From: Streptomyces sp. JB150
GTDB lineage: Bacteria > Actinomycetota > Actinomycetes > Streptomycetales > Streptomycetaceae
Assembly (NCBI RefSeq): GCF_011193355.1
Contig: NZ_CP049780.1
Span: 3,609,085 to 3,673,084, forward strand
DNA length: 64,000 nt
Direction of reading: 5' to 3'
Positions 57,871 to 64,000 of the stretch are shown piece after piece (the stretch's first letter is position 1; each line of letters begins with the position of its first letter). The position numbers and the translations under genes were made by a program. Under the pieces are notes generated by a model, which saw nothing but the letters and a program-made list of their open reading frames with translations, was not told where the DNA came from and searched no databases.

Positions 57871-59922
57871 TCAGCCGATCTGCGCGTTCTTGTCGACGGT
57901 CACCTGGTCGATGTCGGAGGTCCGCACGGTCACCGCGATCTTCCACTCGCCCGCCATGGGGATCTGCACTCCGCTCGCCGACCAGTGTCCGGTGGTGATG
58001 TGGTCGGGGACGACGGGCAGCGGCCCGATGTCCTGCGACTCCAGGGTGAAGGCGACCTTCACCTCGGGGACGTCGAAGACCCGGCCGTCGGGCCGCGTCA
58101 CATAGACGTGCATGTCGTTGGCCCCGGTGCGCGCGGGGTCGAGGTCGATGCGGACGACGCCCTTGCCGTCCTCGCCGCCGGTGTCGAACGGCATGTCCAG
58201 CGTGACGGTCCCGGTCGCGGACGCCGAGGACGAGGCCGACGTGGCCGCCTTGGCCTCTTCCTCGGTACGGCCCGGCTCGGTGGACGTGAGCATGGTCGTG
58301 ACCGCCAGCAGGACGACCGCGACCCCCGCCTCGGCGAGCACCGAGCGGCGCAGGCCGGACCGGTTGGGGTCGGCGTCCCGCAGCCGCTTCTGCCGTGCCG
58401 CGTCGACGGCGGCCCGCTGCCGGGCGAGCTGCGCGGCCCGCTCCGGGTCGGCCTCGGTCGTCTCCGCGCCGGCCTCGGACGCGGCCGTACCGGCGCCGCC
58501 GGTCCGCGCGGCCACCCGCTCCGCGCGCCCGTCGCGCGCCGCACCGTCCGTCTCCACGGCATCCGACGCGTCCTCGGTACCCGCGGCAGCCGCGCCACCC
58601 GCCGCTGCCGTGTCCGCCGGCACCGCGTCCGGCACCGCCGTGTCCGTCAGCCGCCCGGTCCACCGCCGCGAGATCCACGCGACCCCGACCAGCAGGACCA
58701 CGAGCGCCACCTTCACGCACAGCAGCTGCCCGTACCGGGTGCCGGTGAGCGCAGACCAGGAGCCGACCTGGCGCCAGGACTGGTAGAGCCCGGTCGCGGC
58801 CAGGACCAGCACACTGCCGAAGGCCACCCGCGAGAAGCGCCGTACGGCCGTGGCGCCCAGCGGTGTCCCGGCGGGGGCCCGGTGGAGCGCGACGAGCAGC
58901 GTGACCAGCCCGCCGAGCCAGGCCGCGACCGCCAGCAGATGCACCACGTCGACGGGCATGGCGATCCCCGGCTGCAGTCCGGTGGAGGCGTGCTCGGCCA
59001 TGGCCCAGCTCGCGGCGAGCCCGGCGGCCACGACGACCCCGCCGACGCCGAGCCCGAAGGCCAGATCCCGGCTCTCCTTCTCGGCGGCCTCGTCCCCGCC
59101 CTCGACGTCCCCGCGCTCCGCGCCCTCCACGCCGCCCTCGATCTGCTTGGCGTACGCCCCGAAGAGCACCGCCATGAACAGCGCCGCCGCGGCGAGCAGC
59201 AGCAGCCGTGACACCAGGGCCGCACCGGTCTTGGTCTGCAGCACCTGCCCCAGCAGCTCCAGGTCGAAGACGTCCCCGAACTTCCCGGACGACGTGTAGG
59301 ACCCGCGCAGGAGCAGCAGCCCGAGCGTCGCGGCGGTCAGCGTCACCCAGCCGGAGACGACCAGCCGCTGCACGGCCCGTACGCCCGTGCCGCGCGGCCA
59401 GCAGGCCAGCGTGAACGCGGCACCGCCGGCGAGCACGAGGAACCCGGCGTACGACGCGTAGCGCCCGAGCCCGTAGAGGAACCCGACGGCTCCGCCGCCC
59501 GCGGTCTGCTCGGCCACGGTGACGCTGGTCGCGGAGGGCGCGCCGATGGAGAAGGTGAACGCCCCGGCGACGGGATGACTGTCCGCCGACACCACCTGGT
59601 AGGACACGGTGTAGGTGCCGTCGGGCAGGCCCGGCCGCAGCGTCACGCTGTAGGTCGCGCCCGTGCCGCGCGCCTCGCCGGTGTCCGCGCGCTCGCCCTT
59701 CGGGCCGAGCACCCGCAGCGAGTCGTCGGACAGCGAGACCGTCTCCGAGAAGGTCAGGGAGACCTGTTCGGGCGCCTTGTCGACGACCGCGCCCTGCCGG
59801 GGGTCGCTGCCGGTGAGCGCGGCGTGCGCGGAGGCCGGCGCCGCGCCGGCGAGCAGCGCGGCGGCGACGGCCAGAAGCAGCAGCACCAGACTCCGGACGC
59901 GCGGGGCGGCGGTCTGCGTCAC
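57871..59922 (-). CDS. CopC-CopD fusion copper protein in the Sco/DtpA operon
   Basis: A 683-residue protein. The signal peptide (about 12-32) ends ASAHAALTGSDPRQGAVV, placing His near the mature N-terminus of the CopC domain. Membrane CopD helices span about 150-440; one helix includes AEHASTGLQPGIAMPVDVVHLLAVAAWLGGL. An Ala/Thr/Asp/Glu-rich linker follows, then one more helix and a C-terminal domain (IDLDPARTGANDMHVYVTRPDGRVFDVPEVKVAFTL). It is a paralogue of the left-end CopC-CopD gene. It lies 13 bases after the ECuC gene. Confidence 0.9.
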   Translation of the reverse strand: MTQTAAPRVRSLVLLLLAVAAALLAGAAPASAHAALTGSDPRQGAVVDKAPEQVSLTFSETVSLSDDSLRVLGPKGERADTGEARGTGATYSVTLRPGLPDGTYTVSYQVVSADSHPVAGAFTFSIGAPSATSVTVAEQTAGGGAVGFLYGLGRYASYAGFLVLAGGAAFTLACWPRGTGVRAVQRLVVSGWVTLTAATLGLLLLRGSYTSSGKFGDVFDLELLGQVLQTKTGAALVSRLLLLAAAALFMAVLFGAYAKQIEGGVEGAERGDVEGGDEAAEKESRDLAFGLGVGGVVVAAGLAASWAMAEHASTGLQPGIAMPVDVVHLLAVAAWLGGLVTLLVALHRAPAGTPLGATAVRRFSRVAFGSVLVLAATGLYQSWRQVGSWSALTGTRYGQLLCVKVALVVLLVGVAWISRRWTGRLTDTAVPDAVPADTAAAGGAAAAGTEDASDAVETDGAARDGRAERVAARTGGAGTAASEAGAETTEADPERAAQLARQRAAVDAARQKRLRDADPNRSGLRRSVLAEAGVAVVLLAVTTMLTSTEPGRTEEEAKAATSASSSASATGTVTLDMPFDTGGEDGKGVVRIDLDPARTGANDMHVYVTRPDGRVFDVPEVKVAFTLESQDIGPLPVVPDHITTGHWSASGVQIPMAGEWKIAVTVRTSDIDQVTVDKNAQIG

Positions 59923-59935
59923 GGTGTTCCCTCTC

Positions 59936-60421
59936 TCAGTGTCCGGACGGGGGGCGGTACGTCGCCGGCTTCACCGGCAGTTCGACGGTGACCGGGTCGG
60001 TCCCGGCGAAGTGCAGTTCGACCTCGACCGTCTCACCCTGCTTGGGCTTGCGCGTGAGCTTCTCGAACATCAGGTGGTTCCCGCCGCTCTCCAGCACCAG
60101 TTCACCGTGGGCGGGCACCTCGGCGTCGGTCATCTCCCGCATCGCGGAGCCGACGGTCTCGTGCACGGTGACCTCGCCGAGGTCGCTGGTGACCTCGGTC
60201 AGCTCGGCGGCGGTGCCGCCGTCGTTGGTGATGGTGAGGAACCCGGCGGCCATGGAGGCGGAGACCGGCTGGGGCATGTAGGCGCCGCTGACGGAGAGGT
60301 CGGGCCCGTCAGCGGAGCCGGAGTCCGCGCCGGAGCCGCAGCCGGCGAGGGCGAGCGCCCCGGCCGTGAGCAGGGCGGCGACCGTGGCCGGCCGCCTCCG
60401 GCCAGCCGCGGGCCGCCTCAC
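59936..60421 (-). CDS. ecuC: PCuAC-type extracytoplasmic copper chaperone (ECuC)
   Basis: A 161-residue lipoprotein: lipobox LALAGCGS near residue 27, then the PCuAC domain with the Cu(I) ligand set VTVHETVGSAMREM and GGNHLMFEKL (H, M and HxM). It delivers copper to Sco for cytochrome oxidase assembly in Streptomyces. The GTG start overlaps the Sco stop (GTGA). Confidence 0.92.
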   Translation of the reverse strand: MRRPAAGRRRPATVAALLTAGALALAGCGSGADSGSADGPDLSVSGAYMPQPVSASMAAGFLTITNDGGTAAELTEVTSDLGEVTVHETVGSAMREMTDAEVPAHGELVLESGGNHLMFEKLTRKPKQGETVEVELHFAGTDPVTVELPVKPATYRPPSGH

Positions 60422-61080
60422 GGCTTCTTCCCCTCGACCAGCTTCGGCAGGTCCTTGATGTAGTCGTCCACGGTGGCGTCCTCGCCGTAGAGGACGTACC
60501 CGGCGTCGGTCTTCGGGGAGAAGGCGACGACCTGGGTGCCGTGCATGGAGACGACCTTGCCCTTCTCCTTCTTCGGCGGCTCGATGGAGATGCCGAGGGT
60601 ACGGGCGCCGGCCTGGATGGTGGCGAAGTCGCCGGTCAGGCCGACGGCCTGCGGGTCGATGCCCTTCAGCCAGGTGCGGAGCGCCTCCGGGGTGTCCCGC
60701 TCGGGGTCGGTCGTGACGAAGACGACGCGCAGCTCGTCCTGCTGCGCCTTCGGCAGCTGCTTCTTGGCGACGGCGATGTTGTTCATCGTCAGCGGGCACA
60801 CGTCGGGGCAGTTGGTGTAGCCGAAGTAGATCAGCGTCGGCTTGCCCGCGGTCTCCTCGCGGAGGTCGTACTTCTCGCCGCGGGTGTCCGTCAGCACCAG
60901 GTCCGGCTTCTCGAACGGCTGGTCGAGGACGGTGGCGGCCTTGTCGGAGCCGGGCTCCTCGGAGACCACCGAGACGGGCGAGCCCGAGGAGGCGTCCTCG
61001 CCGCCGCAGGCGGACAGGGTGAGGGTGGCGGCGGCGGTCAGGGCGAGCGCCGCGAGCGTCTTGTTGCGCACAGAGAGCAT
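60418..61080 (-). CDS. sco: Sco1/SenC copper chaperone
   Basis: A 220-residue thioredoxin-fold lipoprotein: lipobox TLSACGG, then TLIYFGYTNCPDVCPLTMNN with the CxxxC copper site, and SMHGTQVVAF with the third ligand His. Sco supplies copper to the CuA site of cytochrome c oxidase and affects GlxA in Streptomyces. Translationally coupled to the ECuC gene; 80 bases separate it from the DUF1775 gene upstream. Confidence 0.94.
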   Translation of the reverse strand: MLSVRNKTLAALALTAAATLTLSACGGEDASSGSPVSVVSEEPGSDKAATVLDQPFEKPDLVLTDTRGEKYDLREETAGKPTLIYFGYTNCPDVCPLTMNNIAVAKKQLPKAQQDELRVVFVTTDPERDTPEALRTWLKGIDPQAVGLTGDFATIQAGARTLGISIEPPKKEKGKVVSMHGTQVVAFSPKTDAGYVLYGEDATVDDYIKDLPKLVEGKKP

Positions 61081-61160
61081 GGAGAGTGGTCCCAGATGTG
61101 AGTTGCCCGGTGGGCGCCGGGCCGGACGTGGCCCGGCGCCCACCGCGAGCGGAATGAGTT

Positions 61161-61922
61161 TCAGGCGTCGGAGCGCCGGCGGCCGGCCAGAACGCCGTAC
61201 GCCACACCGGTCCCGCCGACGACGATGCCGACGACGCCGAGGACGCGTGCGGTGGTGTCGGTGCCGTCCCCGGAGTCCTCGGACGCGGTCGTCTGCGCGG
61301 ACGCCTCGTCGGCCTTCTCCCCGGAGTCCTCGGCCTCGTCGCCGGAACCGGAGGACGCGTCGGACGCGCCGTGGCTGTGGCCGTCCGCGGCGTCGGCCAG
61401 GGGCAGCACGGGCGCTGGGCTGTCCGGCTCTTCCTGGCCCTCCTGCGGCACCTCGATCCAGCGCACGACCTCCTTGTTGGAGTACGTCTGGATCGCCTTG
61501 AAGACCAGTTCGTCGGCGTCCTCGGGCAGCTGGCCGATGGAGACGGGGAACTTCTGCAGGAAGCCGGGCTCGATGCCGTCGCCCTTCGCCGTCCAGGTGA
61601 TCCTGGAGACGGCCTCGGTGATCTTCTCGCCGTGCGACTCGATCGGCTTGTCCAGCTCGGTCTTGGTGACCTTGACGTCCCAGCCGTCGACCGGCACCGG
61701 CAGCGCCGAGGTCAGCGGGTGGTCGCTCGGGAAGCTGACCTCCAGCTTGGTGGTCGAGGCGTTGTCCCGCTCGTTCGGGACGCGGAAGTCCACGATCGCG
61801 TAGCCGCCCTTGGCGGCCGTCCCCTCGGGCTGCACGGTGACGTGCGCGAAGGCGGGCACGGACAGGGCGATGACGGCTGAGGCGGCGAGGGCGCCGGCGG
61901 CGGCGATACGGGAAGCCTTCAT
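61161..61922 (-). CDS. DUF1775 (YcnI-like) copper-binding protein
   Basis: A 253-residue exported protein. The signal peptide ends PAFAHVTVQPEGTAAKGG, so that the mature protein begins with a His, the copper ligand of YcnI proteins. The DUF1775 domain (about 28-165) has KGGYAIVDFRVPNERDNASTTKLEVSFP and TWTAKGDGIEPGFLQKFPVSIGQLP. A Ser/Asp/Glu/His linker and a C-terminal helix with RRR membrane anchor follow (VVGIVVGGTGVAYGVLAGRRR). First gene of the copper operon. The ATG at 61922 has GGAG upstream. Confidence 0.92.
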   Translation of the reverse strand: MKASRIAAAGALAASAVIALSVPAFAHVTVQPEGTAAKGGYAIVDFRVPNERDNASTTKLEVSFPSDHPLTSALPVPVDGWDVKVTKTELDKPIESHGEKITEAVSRITWTAKGDGIEPGFLQKFPVSIGQLPEDADELVFKAIQTYSNKEVVRWIEVPQEGQEEPDSPAPVLPLADAADGHSHGASDASSGSGDEAEDSGEKADEASAQTTASEDSGDGTDTTARVLGVVGIVVGGTGVAYGVLAGRRRSDA

Positions 61923-62369
61923 GGCGATGAGCACTCCACTTCGAGTGAAAAGTCCGGTGATGGACCACTGACGGTCCACCGCTGAGAAGAGGTACGTACG
62001 CGCGCGAGCGACACCCACCGCCGGACGACGGGCACCACCACGGACGACCGACCATCGAACGACGACCGGCACCATCGCGAATGGCCCCGCCATCGAAGGA
62101 CGACCGGCACCACCCCGGATGGCCCACCATCGGACGACGGCCGGCACCACCCAGGACGGCCCGCACCATCACAAGCGGCCCGCACCATCACAGACGGAAG
62201 GCACCGTCGGAGACGGGACGCACCGCCGCGGTCGGTTCGGCGCCGTCGGCGAGACGGCCCGCGTCGTCGAAGGCGGCTGCGCACGCGCGCGCGTGCCGCG
62301 CGACAGCGGCGCTCTTCCCCGCACGGCCGGCCGGAACGAGGTCCGGGGTGGAGTGAGGGGCGCGTCGCG
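61923..62369. other. 447-base spacer upstream of the copper operon
   Basis: Apart from the tandem repeat at 62024-62172 and its degenerate continuation, no gene was recognised. It should contain the copper-operon promoter; no copper-repressor palindrome was found by eye. Confidence 0.55.
62024..62172. repeat. Four 37-38-bp tandem units upstream of the copper operon
   Basis: Units begin at 62024, 62061, 62099 and 62136, each starting GACGACCGGCACCA-like and running to a CCATCG(A/G)A(C/G) end. A degenerate continuation goes on to about 62210. Because 37-38 is not a multiple of three and the frames shift, the repeat is not coding. Confidence 0.82.
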
Positions 62370-63176
62370 TCAGGCGGCGAGAAGGAACTCCTCGGCCGGC
62401 GGGCCGCGCCGGATCACGGTGTGCTGGAGTACGAGCGTGCGCGGCTCGCGCACTTCCGGCCCCGCGGCGCACGGGACGCGCGGCCCGGCGTGCGGCGCGG
62501 CCACGAGCCCGGCGCACAAGGCGCGCGCCAGCGCGAGCGCCCCGCGCAGGAAACCGGCGAGCGCCCCCTCGGCGACGGCCTCCGCCGACAGCCCGAGGAT
62601 GCGCAGCAGCGCCAGATCCCCGCGCCGCAGCAGCCACCCCGCGGCGAGTCCCGCCAGCAGGTGGCCGAGCAGCATCGGCAGGGACGGCAGCAGCGAGGCC
62701 CAGGACCCCGACGCGGTGGACAGGGCGTCCCCCGGCTGGTGCGCCAGGTGGGTGCCCGGGTCGATCCGGGCGTCCGCGAGGATGCGCCGGGCCTGGTCGG
62801 GGCTGAGGGCCGCGGCGGTGGTGCCGCACACCAGCCGCGCGGCCTGCCGGACGAGCGAGGCGTCCGCCGCCGTCGAGGCGGTCGCGGCGCTCGCCGTGGT
62901 GTGCTGCCCCAGCCCGAAGAGCATGTGCAGAACCGTTTGCCCGCCCGTCAGCAGGGCCGCGATCCCCGGCAGCGACCGCGCGCGTCCGGCGAGCGGCGCG
63001 ACGACGAGGGCCGCCCCGAGGAAGCCCACGCCCAGCGTCCACAGCGGCACCGCGGCGCAGGACGCCAGCGCGTGACCGGCCGCGGCCAGCACGACGCAGA
63101 CCGCGGCGAAGACCGCGGCCCGCAAGACCCGGAGATCTCCTCCGGAGCGCGCCGGGCGCTGATGGGGGGCAGACAT
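62370..63176 (-). CDS. Integral membrane protein of unknown function
   Basis: A 268-residue protein starting MSAPHQRPARSGGDLRVLRAAVFAAVCVVLAAAGHALA. About five hydrophobic segments are present, with a loop around 105-150 (QHTTASAATASTAADASLVRQ) and a basic C-terminus ending TVIRRGPPAEEFLLAA. The ATG at 63176 is chosen over an open upstream extension. It lies upstream of the copper operon in the same direction and may be co-regulated, though a 447-base spacer separates them. Confidence 0.72.
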   Translation of the reverse strand: MSAPHQRPARSGGDLRVLRAAVFAAVCVVLAAAGHALASCAAVPLWTLGVGFLGAALVVAPLAGRARSLPGIAALLTGGQTVLHMLFGLGQHTTASAATASTAADASLVRQAARLVCGTTAAALSPDQARRILADARIDPGTHLAHQPGDALSTASGSWASLLPSLPMLLGHLLAGLAAGWLLRRGDLALLRILGLSAEAVAEGALAGFLRGALALARALCAGLVAAPHAGPRVPCAAGPEVREPRTLVLQHTVIRRGPPAEEFLLAA

Positions 63177-63395
63177 GGCGGCCTCATCATCCCACTGGCC
63201 CCAGGCCCGGCGTACGCCAGGTCCGCAAAATCGCCGACTGACGCATTCGGCCCCACATACACCGATTGGCGCCCCGGGCACATCCCCCGTATGGGCGGCA
63301 TCACGCTGACGGAGGGCTTACACGCGGGTGCGGGCGGTAATACGTAACGGTATGTCGAGCCGCCGCCACGCGTACGGCGCCCAGGAGGCTGGAGC

Positions 63396-63842
63396 ATGAG
63401 CATCTGGTGGTCACTGCATCTGCGGCGCGACGCCGCGAGCGTGCCGCTCGCCCGGCGTCTGCTGCTCGGCACGATGGAGACGGCGGGCGTCGACCCGGAG
63501 GTCTCCTACGACCTCTCCGTCGCCCTCACCGAGGCCTGTGCGAACGCCGTCGAGCACGGCGGCGGCCGTTCCTCCGGCGCGTTCCGCGTCACGGCCTACC
63601 TGGACGGCGAGAAGTGCCGGATCGAGGTGACCGACTCGGGTCCGGGCTTCGCGCGCGCCCCCTCCCGCACGGCCCGCGTCCCGGCCTCCGACGAGGCCGA
63701 GCACGGCCGCGGCCTGTGCCTCATCCGGGAGCTCGCGGACCACGTGCACTTCGCCAACCGGCCGGGCCGCGGCGGCGCGGTGGTCAGCTTCGACAAGATC
63801 CTCAAGTGGCGCGACAACGCACCGCTGATGACCGCGTCCTGA
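63396..63842 (+). CDS. RsbW-type anti-sigma/ATP-binding protein
   Basis: A 148-residue GHKL ATPase. The N-box is VALTEACANAVEHGG and the G1 box IEVTDSGPGFA, followed by AEHGRGLCLIRELADHVHF (G2). Streptomyces has many such single-domain kinases, which bind sigma factors or anti-anti-sigma proteins. The ATG at 63396 has a GGAGG ribosome site (GGAGGCTGGAGC). No cognate sigma factor is adjacent. Confidence 0.88.
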   Translation: MSIWWSLHLRRDAASVPLARRLLLGTMETAGVDPEVSYDLSVALTEACANAVEHGGGRSSGAFRVTAYLDGEKCRIEVTDSGPGFARAPSRTARVPASDEAEHGRGLCLIRELADHVHFANRPGRGGAVVSFDKILKWRDNAPLMTAS

Positions 63843-63901
63843 CCCGCTCGAACGCACCCGGTCCACCCGATCCACCCGATCGCGCCCGCCGTACGACGAA
63901 G

Positions 63902-63927
63902 GCCGGGCACCCTCTTGGCACCCGGCC
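63902..63927. terminator. Hairpin between converging genes at the right end
   Basis: GCCGGG (63902-63907) pairs with CCCGGC (63921-63926) around a CACC-CTCTTGG-CA core. It lies between the anti-sigma gene and the partial gene converging on it. Confidence 0.6.
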
Positions 63928-63942
63928 CTCCCCCGTCCGGCC

Positions 63943-64000
63943 TCAGCCCGTCAGCGAGGCCATCCACTCCTCGACCTCGTCGGACCGCCGCGGCAGCGCG
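63943..64000 (-). CDS. 3' end of an unidentified gene, cut by the right edge
   Basis: The minus-strand frame ends ALPRRSDEVEEWMASLTG then TGA at 63945-63943. The codon bias and the terminator beyond it suggest a real gene end. The family cannot be told from 18 residues. Confidence 0.55.
   Translation of the reverse strand, partial: ALPRRSDEVEEWMASLTG

Overview
The window is high-GC actinobacterial chromosome with strong codon-position bias, GTG/TTG starts and many 4-nt ATGA/GTGA gene overlaps. Its gene content (a SARP regulator, SigF/SigN sigma factors, DtpA/Sco/ECuC copper proteins, a DmdR-type iron box) points to Streptomyces. No phage, insertion sequence or CRISPR array was seen.

Regions. 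(1) 0.1-7 kb: a CopC-CopD copper protein, an SDR/cupin pair, and a translationally coupled penicillin-acylase/GNAT pair behind an iron box. (2) 6.4-13.9 kb: core genes, including a HhH-GPD glycosylase, a HerA-like ATPase, a LytR_C protein, upp, tadA with its partner, and tRNA-Ser(CGA). (3) 14-27.7 kb: an accessory cluster of grixazone type. Aspartate kinase, GriI and GriH (3-amino-4-hydroxybenzoate synthesis) lie on the plus strand. On the minus strand are a SARP (GriR), a flavin oxidase, two MFS transporters, a two-part carboxylate reductase, the copper chaperone GriE and the o-aminophenol oxidase GriF. The aspartate kinase is split by an exact 26-bp tandem duplication. (4) 27.9-32.3 kb: a LuxR-type regulator, a small membrane protein coupled to a Dabb protein, and the sigma factors SigF and SigN. 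(5) 32.5-39.2 kb: MarR with an MFS exporter carrying three C-terminal carboxypeptidase-regulatory-like repeats, a YceI protein with one such domain, and a TetR/MFS pair with a 38-bp palindrome at the MFS start. (6) 39.2-48.5 kb: a response regulator-kinase-GT2-GT39 operon, a DUF2797 protein and a hydrolase-dehydrogenase fusion. (7) 48.7-52.4 kb: a possible structured RNA, then two ABC exporters in one operon. (8) 52.5-56.4 kb: tRNA-Ser(GCU), a HAD phosphatase, serS, a 540-bp gene-free stretch with DnaA boxes, and pheA. (9) 56.5-64 kb: the DUF1775-Sco-ECuC-CopCD-DtpA copper operon, a membrane protein, an anti-sigma-type ATPase and the end of an unidentified gene.

How the genes work together. 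In the accessory cluster, aspartate semialdehyde plus a C3 sugar phosphate would give 3-amino-4-hydroxybenzoate (GriI/GriH). The ATP-dependent ligase-like and LuxC-like proteins would reduce it to the aldehyde, and GriF, loaded with copper by GriE, would couple o-aminophenols to a phenoxazinone. The copper-trafficking operon at the right end and the CopCD paralogue at the left end are core functions in the same genome. Degenerate or exact tandem repeats of 17-38 bp sit just after or between genes at several places and are the commonest unexplained structure here.
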